A stretch of DNA of 64,000 bases. Source: Deltaproteobacteria bacterium HGW-Deltaproteobacteria-6. GTDB lineage: Bacteria > Desulfobacterota > Syntrophia > Syntrophales > Smithellaceae. The notes under the pieces are model-generated. The model searched no databases and was not told the DNA's origin. It was given only the letters and a program-made list of their open reading frames with translations. Positions within the stretch are counted from its first letter, which is position 1, and the number at the start of each line of letters is the position of its first letter. Positions 1 through 9,073 of the stretch are shown here, one piece after another. The position numbers and the translations under genes are program-made. The stretch lies in assembly GCA_002840435.1 (NCBI GenBank), contig PHAT01000005.1, positions 672,460 to 736,459 on the forward strand. The letters are read 5' to 3'.

Positions 1-107
1 CGCCGCATTACGGGACGGATGCCGACTGCAATCTCTGTCATCATCAGCATGCCAGGTCGGAGAATCTTTGCGCCCAGTGCCATAAGTTTGATTTTATCGT
101 TCCGTAA
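1..107 (+). CDS. C-terminal end of a multiheme c-type cytochrome (5' partial)
   Basis: Reading from base 3, the frame gives 34 residues ending in TAA at 105-107 and contains two heme-binding CxxCH motifs, CNLCH and CAQCH. The gene begins before the window. It lies 37 bases upstream of an NrfD-like gene and in the same direction, so it is probably the first visible member of the same redox operon, where a multiheme cytochrome normally receives or donates electrons for the NrfD/ferredoxin pair. The fragment is too short to name the family or count the hemes. Confidence 0.75.
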   Translation, partial: PHYGTDADCNLCHHQHARSENLCAQCHKFDFIVP

Positions 108-144
108 ACTGAAGTTGATCTGAGCCGACATAAGGAAAAAGATC

Positions 145-1389
145 ATGGTGCGTTCGGAAGAATCAGCATGGATGGGATGTGTTAAGGATGCAGCGGGCCG
201 CGTAATAAACGGCGGTCCGCTGTATTTTGTCTTTTTAATTTTTTTTACTCTTCTCTTCCTCGCCGGTGTCGTTTCCGGCGTTTATTCCCTGTTTATTGCA
301 GGCAGCCGCCATGCTTACGGCACCTTCCGGGAGATCCCGCTGGCGCTGCTCATTGCCACATACATTTTCTTTGTTGTGGCATCCACCGGGCTTTGTCTGG
401 TTTCTTCCATCGGACACGTGTTCGGCAACCGAGACTTTCTGCCGATTGCCAAACGTTCCGTCCTTCTGGCTTTAATTACGATCATATCCGGTTTTCTGGT
501 GATCGGGCTGGAAATCGAAAATCCCTTCCGGATGATGATTTACTTTTTTACATCGCCTAATTTTTCCTCCAACATCTGGTGGATGGGCGCCCTTTACATG
601 ATGTACATGATTTTTATGGCAATAGAATTTGTTCTGCTCCTGCGCGAATCTCATCGCGTCGCTGCCTTTTTCGGGTTCCTGAGCGTCGCCTTCGGTGTGG
701 CCGCGCATAGCAATCTGGGCGGTATTTTTGCCATGCTGCATGGCCGGGATCTCTGGTATGGTCCGTTCCTCCCTGTTTATTTCATTATATCGGCAATGAT
801 GACGGGCAGCGCTTTCATTATCTTTTTCAGTATCGTGGCGCAAAAGCTCCGCAAACAGGCCATGGAAGAGGATGAGAAAAAATCGCTTTTACTGGTCAGT
901 AAGCTGGCCATGCTGATGATTGCCGCCGTTATGTTTATGACGATCTGGAAGATGATCACGATAACCACGGCCGGTGCAACGCTTCTGATCACCATTTATG
1001 AAATGATCAGCGGAGCGCATGCCTTCAACTTCTGGGTATTGGAGGTGACTTGCGGCATGGTCATTCCTTTTTTTCTGTTTTTGCTTTCCGGGGGCCGGAA
1101 GCAAAGCTTGATGATTGTTGCCGCGAGCTTTATGATCTTCAGTATCTTCTTCATGCGTCTGGATCTGGTGGTGACTGCACAAATTGTTCCTCTTTACTGG
1201 GAACTGGGCGTCAAAGAGTTTTCTCAATTGCTTACTTATACTCCCACGTGGAGAGAAATCCTGGTTGCCATGGGGGGTGCCGGCTTTTGCGGGATGGCGT
1301 TTTTACTGGGGGAAAAGATATTCAACGGTTTTGGCGATGTCCGTTGTGATGAGCCGGTCGAAAACGGAAAGACTGAGAGTGAACCATGA
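145..1389 (+). CDS. NrfD/PsrC-like integral membrane quinone-interacting subunit
   Basis: The 414-residue protein is almost entirely hydrophobic, with about ten predicted membrane spans, and has the look of the NrfD/PsrC/HmcC/QrcD family. These proteins exchange electrons with menaquinone through a partner iron-sulfur protein. An AAGGA ribosome-binding sequence precedes the ATG. The stop overlaps the start of the next gene (ATGA), which encodes exactly such a partner. Family knowledge: in Hmc, Qrc and alternative complex III the same trio occurs (NrfD-type subunit, 4x[4Fe-4S] protein, multiheme cytochrome). Direction of electron flow and quinone specificity cannot be read from sequence. No molybdopterin subunit is visible nearby. 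Confidence 0.85.
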   Translation: MVRSEESAWMGCVKDAAGRVINGGPLYFVFLIFFTLLFLAGVVSGVYSLFIAGSRHAYGTFREIPLALLIATYIFFVVASTGLCLVSSIGHVFGNRDFLPIAKRSVLLALITIISGFLVIGLEIENPFRMMIYFFTSPNFSSNIWWMGALYMMYMIFMAIEFVLLLRESHRVAAFFGFLSVAFGVAAHSNLGGIFAMLHGRDLWYGPFLPVYFIISAMMTGSAFIIFFSIVAQKLRKQAMEEDEKKSLLLVSKLAMLMIAAVMFMTIWKMITITTAGATLLITIYEMISGAHAFNFWVLEVTCGMVIPFFLFLLSGGRKQSLMIVAASFMIFSIFFMRLDLVVTAQIVPLYWELGVKEFSQLLTYTPTWREILVAMGGAGFCGMAFLLGEKIFNGFGDVRCDEPVENGKTESEP

Positions 1390-2135
1390 TTTTCAAGCCG
1401 TTTGACACAGAAAAAATATTGGAAAAATCCGAAAAGATTTCCGAGATGGATCGCCGGAGATTTTTAAAAATCGGTTTCGCGATTACCGGTGTGTTTGCGG
1501 GAGGCTCAATTGTGTCGCTCGTATCCGCCGCTGAAAAAATATTCCCCCCCGGGTCCTTTATGGACAGGTATCCTTATAAACCACACTACTGTATGGTGGT
1601 CCGCGTGGACCAGTGCATCGGCTGCCGCCGCTGCATGAGAGGCTGCATTGACACCAATCATGTGCCGGACTATGGCTGGCGTACGCTCGTCCTGGAAAGG
1701 GAAGTTCCGCTGGCGATCGGACAGAAGAGGGAATTTATCCCGGTGCTTTGCAATCAGTGCAATAATCCGCCCTGCGTCCGCGCTTGCCCCGTGGTTGCGA
1801 CATACAAGGATAAAGCAAACGGCATTGTCATGATGGATAACAAAAAGTGCATCGGCTGTAAAATCTGCATGGTGGCCTGCCCGTACGATGCCCGGTATTT
1901 CAACGAGGAAAAGCACGCTATCGACAAATGCGATTTTTGCTTTGAATCAAGGCTTTCACGCGGCGAGAAAAACGTTGCCTGTTCGGTGGCGTGTCCGGCG
2001 GATGTCCGTGTTTTCGGCGACTTGTCCAATCCAAAGGATCGCGTATATAAATTGATTCATCAATTGCAAAAGCCCGTCTGGGTTCTTAAAGAACACACGG
2101 ACGCCAAACCCAATATATTTTATATGAAAGGGTAG
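1386..2135 (+). CDS. Tat-exported four-cluster [4Fe-4S] ferredoxin-like subunit (HmcB/DsrO/NrfC type)
   Basis: 249 residues. Near the N-terminus is a twin-arginine signal (DRRRFLK) followed by a hydrophobic stretch, so the folded protein is exported to the periplasm. Four cysteine groups follow in the NrfC/PsrB arrangement: CIGCRRCMRGC, CNQCNNPPCVRACP, CIGCKICMVACP, and a last split group (CDFC ... CSVACP). This supports four [4Fe-4S] clusters that wire the membrane subunit to a cytochrome. It overlaps the NrfD-like gene by 4 bases, implying translational coupling, and is followed after 13 bases by a 12-heme cytochrome. Confidence 0.9.
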   Translation: MIFKPFDTEKILEKSEKISEMDRRRFLKIGFAITGVFAGGSIVSLVSAAEKIFPPGSFMDRYPYKPHYCMVVRVDQCIGCRRCMRGCIDTNHVPDYGWRTLVLEREVPLAIGQKREFIPVLCNQCNNPPCVRACPVVATYKDKANGIVMMDNKKCIGCKICMVACPYDARYFNEEKHAIDKCDFCFESRLSRGEKNVACSVACPADVRVFGDLSNPKDRVYKLIHQLQKPVWVLKEHTDAKPNIFYMKG

Positions 2136-2148
2136 CCGGGATAGTCCA

Positions 2149-3237
2149 ATGCATAAACGTTTTTTGATGATCTTTAATTTGCTTTTGATCTGTTTCGCGC
2201 CCGTAACCACGATGGCGGCCGACGTGGTTGCTGCCGGCATTCTTTATACCAAACCGATAGAGTCCGTCATTTTTACGCATCAGGACCATGCGCAGAAGGA
2301 TTTTTCCTGCAGCACCTGCCACAGCGGTTTGTTTGAGATGGAAGCCCTCAATGCCCAGAAAAGTAAAGATTTCACCATGGATTCCCTTTACAAGGGGAAA
2401 TATTGCGGAGCCTGTCATAACGGCAAAAAAGCTTTCGCTTCCGATACGCAATGTGCGCGCTGCCATTCCGGTTTCGCAGCCTTGGCGCCCGCCAGAGAAG
2501 TCCTTGCCTACAAATCATCCGTGATGCTGGGCAAGGGCGATAAAGGTGTGGCGTTTCATCATGAGACGCATGTCAAAAAAGCAACGTGCCGCAGCTGCCA
2601 TCCCTCCCTGTTTAAACCCAAAGAAGGAGCGACAAAAATCACGATGACGGATCACGGCCGGAATCAATACTGCTTCACCTGCCATGACCAGAAGCGCAAA
2701 GATACGTTTGCCTGGAGTGATTGCAGCCGGTGTCATAAAAAGGCCATTCCCTCTCCGAAGGAAGCCATCCATTTCGGCAAGGGCGCTAAAGCCGTTTCTT
2801 TCAAGCATGAAAGCCATCAGCTTAAAGCGGGCTGTAAAGCCTGTCATCCGCAAATGTTTGCCTATGGGAGGAGCGGAGCCCGGATTGATTTCAACGATCA
2901 TGTCAACGGAAAATCGTGCTTTACCTGTCATGCCGCCAAAGACGGATCTGCGTTTTACGACTGCAACCGCTGTCACAAAGATAAGCCTGCCGCCAAAAAA
3001 TCGGCTTATTACCCCGCTGTGCTGAAATATAAAACGCCGGTGCAGAATGTTTATTTCCATCACGCCAGCCACGCGACGTTTTCGTGTAATCAATGTCATC
3101 CTCAGCCGTTTACCGTTAAAAAAGGCCAGACAAAAATGACCATGTCGGAAATGTATCAGGGCAAGACCTGCGGCATGTGCCATAACGGTGATAAGGCATT
3201 TTCCTCGCGCGATTGTGCCAGGTGCCACAAGAAGTAA
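2149..3237 (+). CDS. Dodecaheme c7-type cytochrome (periplasmic)
   Basis: 362 residues with an N-terminal signal peptide (hydrophobic core, then MAAD). I count twelve CxxCH motifs: CSTCH, CGACH, CARCH, CRSCH, CFTCH, CSRCH, CKACH, CFTCH, CNRCH, CNQCH, CGMCH and CARCH. They fall into four repeats of three, each spaced like a triheme cytochrome c7 domain, with distal histidines such as FxHxxH before each group. This is the architecture of the polymeric 'nanowire' cytochromes known from Geobacter (the GSU1996 type). It is the last gene of the redox operon and probably passes electrons between the NrfD/FeS complex and other periplasmic partners. The first and last modules share an MxxLYKGK / MSEMYQGK-like element before CGxCHNG. 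Confidence 0.92.
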   Translation: MHKRFLMIFNLLLICFAPVTTMAADVVAAGILYTKPIESVIFTHQDHAQKDFSCSTCHSGLFEMEALNAQKSKDFTMDSLYKGKYCGACHNGKKAFASDTQCARCHSGFAALAPAREVLAYKSSVMLGKGDKGVAFHHETHVKKATCRSCHPSLFKPKEGATKITMTDHGRNQYCFTCHDQKRKDTFAWSDCSRCHKKAIPSPKEAIHFGKGAKAVSFKHESHQLKAGCKACHPQMFAYGRSGARIDFNDHVNGKSCFTCHAAKDGSAFYDCNRCHKDKPAAKKSAYYPAVLKYKTPVQNVYFHHASHATFSCNQCHPQPFTVKKGQTKMTMSEMYQGKTCGMCHNGDKAFSSRDCARCHKK

Positions 3238-3360
3238 TTCGTTTATATAATTTTCAGCTGACAGTTACGGGGCTCATCCTCAGGATTACGGCAGGGTGAG
3301 GTTGCATTACAGTGTGTGCTATGGTAAAAAAACTGCAATGATCTATAGGAGTGAATTCAT

Positions 3361-4749
3361 TTGAGCAAAAATAAATCCGTTATCTGGTCTTTCTTTTCAT
3401 CCGTTCAACTGGCCATTGTTCTTCTTGCTTTGATTGCTTTTTTTGCCCTGATCGGAACGCTGATTCCCCAGCGGGAAGCCGCGGGGGAACTGGCGGGGCG
3501 CCTGTCGCCCGCGCTGTTTTCCTTTTTGCAGAAGATACAGATATTCGATCTGTATCATTCCGTATGGTTTTTCCTTTTGTCGGGGCTTCTGGCGATCAAT
3601 ATCATCATCTGCTCGCTTGATCGTTTCCCTTTAGCCTGGCGGCGTTTCCGGACAAGCCTCACGCCTCAAAACGAAGATGCCTTTCAAAATATTCCGGATG
3701 AAAACAAATTTCAGTCTGCGTCCGATCTTCAGAAAGCGGCGGACGCGGCCGCCGTGCTTCTGCGGAAGAAATACCGCGGCGTGGCGCGGACGGATGTGCC
3801 GGGCGGCGTTTTCCTCTGCGCGCAAAAGGGGCGCTCTTCACTTTTCGGGGTCTACATCGTTCATTTAAGTTTTCTGGTTTTAATTATCGGCGCCGTTATC
3901 GGATCGGTTTTCGGTGTTGAAGGATACGTCAACATTAGGGAAGGCGAGGCCGTCAATGCCATTCAATTGCGCAATGGCAGCCAGTCCCTGCCCCTGCCTT
4001 TCTCCGTCCGCTGCGATAAGTTCACCCTGGAGCTTTATGACGGCGGCGCACCCAAAAGCTATCGATCGGATCTGACGTTCTTAAAGAACAACCAGGGCGT
4101 TCATTCGGGAAAACTTCTTGTCAATCATCCCATTGCATTTGACGGGTTCCGCTTTTATCAGTCAAGCTATGGCGCCGCACCGGGCGGGAAGGCCACGCTG
4201 GCCCTGCTGAGGAGCGGCGGCCGCCGCGATATCATGAATGTAGGGGAAGGGTACACGTTTGAACTGCCGGGAAAAGAAGGAGAGTTTCAGGTTTTGAGGG
4301 TGGAAAAAAATCTGATGAATATGGGGCCCGCGATTAAAGTCGCCGTCCGGTCTAAAAAAGAAACGGTTACCTTCTGGGTCTTCCAGCATCTTGAAAAGAT
4401 CAATGCCATGAATCCTGATATCATCAAACAGGTTCCGATGTTTAATCCCGGGCTTTTCCAGCCTTATACATTTGCGCTTCTGGGGCTGGAGGAGAAATAT
4501 TATACCGGCCTGCAGGTCAACCGCGATCCGGGAACGCCTGTTGTCGGCGCGGCGGCGGTGCTGCTGATTTGCGGATTGCTGCTGGTCTTGTTTTCGTATG
4601 CGCGGCAGGTTGGAATCCGGATTGATCAGGTTAAGGGCAATGTTCGCATCAGCGTCACGGGCCGTAGCTATAAGAACAAGTCGGGTCTGGAACAGGAAGT
4701 TCAATACCTTATTGCAGAACTGAAGGATAATCTGGAGAATTCCAAATGA
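3361..4749 (+). CDS. resB: Cytochrome c biogenesis protein ResB/Ccs1
   Basis: 462 residues starting at TTG, chosen because AGGAG lies about 10 bases upstream and the protein then begins directly with the typical first membrane helix (VQLAIVLLALIAFFALIGT). The rest has the ResB layout: membrane helices near residues 18-35, 65-85 and 165-185, a large periplasmic domain, and a final helix around 400-420. With CcsB it forms the system II heme exporter and cytochrome c synthetase. It overlaps the next gene by 4 bases. Position directly after three cytochrome-related genes suggests it serves their heme attachment. Confidence 0.9.
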   Translation: MSKNKSVIWSFFSSVQLAIVLLALIAFFALIGTLIPQREAAGELAGRLSPALFSFLQKIQIFDLYHSVWFFLLSGLLAINIIICSLDRFPLAWRRFRTSLTPQNEDAFQNIPDENKFQSASDLQKAADAAAVLLRKKYRGVARTDVPGGVFLCAQKGRSSLFGVYIVHLSFLVLIIGAVIGSVFGVEGYVNIREGEAVNAIQLRNGSQSLPLPFSVRCDKFTLELYDGGAPKSYRSDLTFLKNNQGVHSGKLLVNHPIAFDGFRFYQSSYGAAPGGKATLALLRSGGRRDIMNVGEGYTFELPGKEGEFQVLRVEKNLMNMGPAIKVAVRSKKETVTFWVFQHLEKINAMNPDIIKQVPMFNPGLFQPYTFALLGLEEKYYTGLQVNRDPGTPVVGAAAVLLICGLLLVLFSYARQVGIRIDQVKGNVRISVTGRSYKNKSGLEQEVQYLIAELKDNLENSK

Positions 4750-5588
4750 TCAATACAACCATTTTGAGCTGGGTCACGTTCATCTATTTTGCGGCATTTG
4801 TTTTTTATCTTTTCCGGATGATCCTGGGAAGGGAATTCTGGGGAAAACTGGCGACCTGGACGGCGCTCATGGGTCTTGCCGCTCAGAGCCTTGCCCTGAT
4901 CATACGCTGGAAAACATCTTATGATCTCGGCATGGGGCATGCGCCTTTGTCAAATTTTTATGAGTCCCTGATTTTTTTTGCGTGGACGATTGTTCTGTTA
5001 TATCTGCTGATGGAGTGGCGGCTGAAAAATCGCAGCATCGGCGTTTTTGTCATGCCGGTGGCGTTCTTGATTATGGCTTACGCCTCCATTGCTCCGGGTA
5101 TCAATAACCGCATTGAGCCTTTAATCCCGGCACTGCAAAGCAACTGGCTGACCTCGCACGTACTGACCTGTTTTATGGGTTATGCCGCGTTTACCGTGGC
5201 ATTCGCGCTGGGCATTATGTTCCTGATCAAGCGTGCGGCTGGCGCGGATTCATCCAACACCAATGCTTTTATCCGGCTGATGCCGTCCGAATATCAGATG
5301 GATGAACTGATGTATTCCAGCGCCGCCCTGGGATTTATTTTTCTGACACTGGGGATCGTAACCGGCGCAGTCTGGGCGCACTATGCCTGGGGCTCTTACT
5401 GGAGCTGGGACCCGAAGGAAACCTGGTCGCTCATCACATGGCTGACATACGCCGTCATGCTGCATGCCCGTCTGGTGCGCGGCTGGCGCGGCCGCCGCAT
5501 GGCCATCATGGCAATCGTCGGTTTCGGCTGTGTCCTGTTTACCTATCTGGGCGTGAATTTCCTGCCCAGTCTGCACAGCTACATGTAA
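4746..5588 (+). CDS. ccsB: Cytochrome c biogenesis protein CcsB/ResC (CcsA family)
   Basis: 280 residues with about eight membrane spans and the diagnostic tryptophan-rich WWD-type signature WGSYWSWDPKE near residue 218, which positions heme on the outer face of the membrane. Conserved histidines flank it (for example near LTSHVL and MLHARL). The start overlaps the resB stop (ATGA). ResB and CcsB together make the system II cytochrome c synthase, typical of deltaproteobacteria, Gram-positives and chloroplasts. Confidence 0.92.
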   Translation: MINTTILSWVTFIYFAAFVFYLFRMILGREFWGKLATWTALMGLAAQSLALIIRWKTSYDLGMGHAPLSNFYESLIFFAWTIVLLYLLMEWRLKNRSIGVFVMPVAFLIMAYASIAPGINNRIEPLIPALQSNWLTSHVLTCFMGYAAFTVAFALGIMFLIKRAAGADSSNTNAFIRLMPSEYQMDELMYSSAALGFIFLTLGIVTGAVWAHYAWGSYWSWDPKETWSLITWLTYAVMLHARLVRGWRGRRMAIMAIVGFGCVLFTYLGVNFLPSLHSYM

Positions 5589-5646
5589 TTTCAATTCCAA
5601 GGACAGTATTGGCCATTCCGGTAAATATTCCCGGTAAGGTAAGGTC

Positions 5647-5707
5647 CATTCATTACGCGCTCCCCGACCATCTGATGACCTGAAGGTTATCAGGTCACGC
5701 GTGAATG
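5647..5707. terminator. Compound hairpin between convergent genes
   Basis: A perfect 8-bp inner stem (TGACCTGA at 5676-5683 with TCAGGTCA at 5690-5697) sits inside an outer pairing of CATTC/ACGCG with CGCGT/GAATG. It lies between the ends of ccsB (+) and the chemoreceptor gene (-). There is no T tract, so the terminator role is inferred from position only. Confidence 0.35.
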
Positions 5708-5718
5708 ATGCCCGCGGC

Positions 5719-7098
5719 CTAGGACTTCGTTAACTTGTCAAGCTTTCTGACGAAAGCGGCAATATCCCTGGACATCGTAGTGAGTTCCGCCGATACTGCG
5801 GCGGTTTCCTCGGCACTGGCGGCATTGGCCTGAATGACCGTGTTGATGTTGTCAACGGCCCGTTCAATTTCCGAAATTCCGAGCGTTTGATCCGCCGAGG
5901 ATTCACCGATGACTTTCAGTTGCCGGGTAAGATGATCGGATACTTCCATAAATTTCGTAAACGCTTCATCGGACGTGACGGCAAAATTCGTGCTTTTCTT
6001 GATGTTATCGATGCTGCTCGAGATAACGTCCTGCGTGTTTTTCGAAGCTTCGGCTGATTTGCGGGCCAGGTTCCGCACTTCGTCGGCAACGACGGCAAAC
6101 CCCACGCCGGTTTCGCCGGCCCGGGCGGCTTCAACGGCCGCGTTGAGGGCGAGGAGATTGGTCTGGAAGGCGATGGAATCGATCGTTTGGACAATGCGGG
6201 CCGTTTTGACACTGGCTTCGTTGACCTCATTCATGGAGGATCTCAGCCCCTTTAGAGACGTGTTGGTGGAGGCGACAATTATGCCCGTGTCGTTCATGAG
6301 CTTCTGAGCATTGGAAACGATTTCGGCATTTTTTCTGGTCTTATCTGAAATTTCTTTGAGCATGGCGGTGGTTTCCTGCATGGAGGCCGCCTGTTGTGCC
6401 GCTCCTTCAGCGATGCTCTGGCTTGATGAGCCGATGGTTCCTGATATTTCGGTCAGTTTAAGCGACGCCTCACGGACGTCATCGACGGAATCGACCAGCT
6501 GTTGATTGGCCCTTCGCATGGCCGTGATGATAAGCAGTGATAAAACCGAACAGAGGACAATCCCGATGAAACCGTCGGCGAAGCTGCTTTTGACGATGCT
6601 TAATGCTTCGTTGCTGACTTTATCACGGACGGCAAAATAGTAGACGAAAAAAACACCAAGATACCAGACGGACGTCATCAAAATGGCCTTCCGTTCACAG
6701 AAGAGGGTGGCAAAGACAATGGCAATATACATGAAATGAACATAGCTGACCAACCCTTCATAGATGACAGGCGAGTTGTATTTAATCAGGAATCCGGCGG
6801 ATGTACAAAGCACCTGGACCACCAGCATGCTATAGGCTGCTGCTTTATATTTCCCCGCCCGGATCAGGAAGATGGCGATAACGGCGATGGATTCGATAAC
6901 AAAAATCGGAGCAATTGCTTTTTTGAATTTTTCTGCGTCAGCAGAAAGAAGGAAGAGTCCTAAAACGATAAACATAATAAAAGCGCAAAAACTGAAGAGA
7001 TAAAGAAACCATGCCCGCTGCTGTGTCAGATGATCTTTATCCTTAAAACGGTGCATGATGGAATTCCGCATTCCAGCCCAAGCGTTATTTGCAGCCAT
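5719..7098 (-). CDS. Methyl-accepting chemotaxis protein with membrane-embedded sensor region
   Basis: 459 residues. The first ~200 hold about six hydrophobic segments with no sizeable periplasmic loop, so sensing is probably within or near the membrane. From ~220 to the end is the coiled-coil signalling domain, with the highly conserved tip around residue 320 ([18 protein letters not shown], then [13 protein letters not shown]). I see no HAMP consensus and no C-terminal CheR-docking pentapeptide. AAAGGA precedes the ATG. It stands alone, with no che genes nearby. A second, broken receptor gene lies at about 25 kb. Confidence 0.9.
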   Translation of the reverse strand: MAANNAWAGMRNSIMHRFKDKDHLTQQRAWFLYLFSFCAFIMFIVLGLFLLSADAEKFKKAIAPIFVIESIAVIAIFLIRAGKYKAAAYSMLVVQVLCTSAGFLIKYNSPVIYEGLVSYVHFMYIAIVFATLFCERKAILMTSVWYLGVFFVYYFAVRDKVSNEALSIVKSSFADGFIGIVLCSVLSLLIITAMRRANQQLVDSVDDVREASLKLTEISGTIGSSSQSIAEGAAQQAASMQETTAMLKEISDKTRKNAEIVSNAQKLMNDTGIIVASTNTSLKGLRSSMNEVNEASVKTARIVQTIDSIAFQTNLLALNAAVEAARAGETGVGFAVVADEVRNLARKSAEASKNTQDVISSSIDNIKKSTNFAVTSDEAFTKFMEVSDHLTRQLKVIGESSADQTLGISEIERAVDNINTVIQANAASAEETAAVSAELTTMSRDIAAFVRKLDKLTKS

Positions 7099-7196
7099 AA
7101 GTCTTTCCTTTCTTTGCCCGGTTCGTAATAATGATGTTCACTGTTTCCTTGGGTTATTAAAAGTAATACCAGGAAAAATGTATCGGATCAGTGCGG

Positions 7197-7655
7197 TTAT
7201 TTTTTTAAAAATTCCAGAACTTCGTTAATGTCCGGCAATTCCCGGATGGGGTAGACCTTTACAAAAACGGCCTTTCTTTGTTCGTCGAGGATAATATTGG
7301 CGCGTTCCGAAAAACCAAACTTATCGATGAAAATGCCCATCCGTGCCGCTATGCCGCCATGCGGCCAGAAATCCGAAAGCAGGTCAACTTTTTCGATGCC
7401 GAGATTTTTTGCCCATGCTTTTTTACAGGGCACGGAATCCACGGAAAATCCCAGCGGGACGGTGCAAAGCGACTGCAAAACTTCGAAATGGGCTTCCAGC
7501 GACTGCATCTGTTTGGCGCAGACCTCCGTCCAGGCTAGCGGATGAAAAGACAACAGGATTTTTTTCCCCGCAATTGACGCCGTATCCACCGTCACGTCCG
7601 TGTGACTCTTCAATGAAAAGTCTCCAAACACATCTCCAACTTTAATTCTTGACAT
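7197..7655 (-). CDS. Peroxiredoxin (AhpC/TSA family)
   Basis: 152 residues with a thioredoxin-like fold pattern and the peroxidatic-cysteine signature PxxxTxxC (PLAWTEVC near residue 45). A further cysteine at SVPCKKAW is the likely resolving residue of an atypical 2-Cys or AhpE-like enzyme. It reduces hydroperoxides, here presumably as oxygen-stress defence for an anaerobe. A strong site (AAGGAGGG) precedes the ATG. It is followed 98 bases downstream by the chemoreceptor gene on the same strand; co-transcription is possible but not shown. Confidence 0.85.
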   Translation of the reverse strand: MSRIKVGDVFGDFSLKSHTDVTVDTASIAGKKILLSFHPLAWTEVCAKQMQSLEAHFEVLQSLCTVPLGFSVDSVPCKKAWAKNLGIEKVDLLSDFWPHGGIAARMGIFIDKFGFSERANIILDEQRKAVFVKVYPIRELPDINEVLEFLKK

Positions 7656-7755
7656 TTTATTCCCTCCTTATTTTCATACAGCAAGCATCGTTCTTCTGAA
7701 TCTGTTTATTCCTCAGCGGCAAACACTGGACCGTAGAACCATCGAGCGGTGAACC

Positions 7756-8850
7756 TCACCTTTCCATCGTCGGATAATCCGTATACCCCTTTGCGCCTCC
7801 CGCATAGAAAGTCGACTCATCCCAGCGGTTCCACTTGGCGCCGGCGGCGACGCGTTCCACCAGATCGGGGTTGGCGATAAATGCTTTGCCGAAGGCAACG
7901 GCGTCGGCAAGCCCCTCTTCTATGACACGGCTGGCGGAATCCGCGCGGAAGCCGCAATTAATGACCAGTTTACCCTTATAGCGCGGACGGAAATGTCTGG
8001 CGATTTCCTTCACGGCATAAGGGACATTATCCACCGGGACCATCGGTTCTACAAAATGGACATAAGCCAGGTCGGGATAATCGTTCAGCCGTTCGACAAG
8101 GTATTCAAAAACAGGAAGGGTGTCTTGATCAATCGTGATGCCGAAGAATCCATGGGCGGATGGATTGAGCCGCAGACCTACGCGGTCAAAGCCGATGGAC
8201 TTTCCTATGGCGTCGAGGGTTTCAAAGAAAAAGCGCGCCTTGTTTTCGCGTGAGCCGCCGTAAATATCGGTGCGCGTGTTGGCGCAGTTGACGAAGAACT
8301 GATGAAAAAGATATCCGTTGGCTGAATGGATTTCCACACCGTCAAACTCCGCGGCAACGGCATTTTGCGCCGCCCGGCGAAAGTCCTGCGTGGTGTTGAG
8401 GATTTCTTCAATGGTCATTGCGCGGGGCGTTGACGTCTTTTTAAAACCTTCGCCGGTAAAGACCTTATCACCGGCATTGACGGCCGACGGCGCAAGCGGC
8501 GGCAAACCCTGATGAAAGTCGCTGTGGGACATCCGGCCCACATGCCAGAGCTGGCAGAAAACATGCCCGCCTTTTTGATGAACCGCACCCGTGGCGAGTT
8601 TCCAGCCCTCAATCTGTTCGGGGCTGTAAATGCCCGGTGTGTGGATGTAACCCACGGCCCGTGTGGATACCTGCGAGCCTTCCGTGATGATCAGCCCCGC
8701 GCTTGCCCGCTGGGCGTAGTATTCGGCGATGAGGGGTGTTGCTTTGTTGTCGGCGTTATCCGCGCGGCTGCGCGTCATGGGTGACATGAAGATCCGGTTA
8801 GGGAGCTCCATCCGGCCAATTTTGATTGGCTTTAACAGAGTGTTGTTTAT
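7756..8850 (-). CDS. Old Yellow Enzyme family FMN-dependent ene-reductase
   Basis: 364 residues from the start chosen here. The sequence is a classic OYE/NemA barrel: LPNRIFMSPMTRSRA near the N-terminus, HxxN substrate-binding pair in GVEIHSANGYLFHQF, the FMN-phosphate region near the C-terminus (FGKAFIANPDL) and the terminal GYTDYP. Such enzymes reduce activated C=C bonds using NAD(P)H. The start is odd. A perfect AGGAGG lies 5 bases before an in-frame ATA codon (8850-8848), exactly where family members begin (xNNTLLKPIKIG), while the frame upstream to 9024 is unlike any OYE. The next ATG (8811) would cut into the conserved N-terminus. Either ATA initiates, or ATG was mutated or misread. Confidence 0.88.
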   Translation of the reverse strand: MNNTLLKPIKIGRMELPNRIFMSPMTRSRADNADNKATPLIAEYYAQRASAGLIITEGSQVSTRAVGYIHTPGIYSPEQIEGWKLATGAVHQKGGHVFCQLWHVGRMSHSDFHQGLPPLAPSAVNAGDKVFTGEGFKKTSTPRAMTIEEILNTTQDFRRAAQNAVAAEFDGVEIHSANGYLFHQFFVNCANTRTDIYGGSRENKARFFFETLDAIGKSIGFDRVGLRLNPSAHGFFGITIDQDTLPVFEYLVERLNDYPDLAYVHFVEPMVPVDNVPYAVKEIARHFRPRYKGKLVINCGFRADSASRVIEEGLADAVAFGKAFIANPDLVERVAAGAKWNRWDESTFYAGGAKGYTDYPTMER

Positions 8851-9073
8851 GGCGTCCTCCTGTTTTTGAAACAGAGATGCTTTACAAACGACTGCTGATT
8901 GGCAAAAATCCAATTCCGAAAAGAACAAACGTCTGACCGCCGGGATCAGATTATTTAGCTGTATATTTTTTATACTGAATGGCCGGTGGATGTCAAGGTG
9001 AATGGTATAAATCAGGCTCACCAATTTGATGATCCTGACGGCAAGGCTTCTCCGGAGCGGGAGTGCTCAGAAA

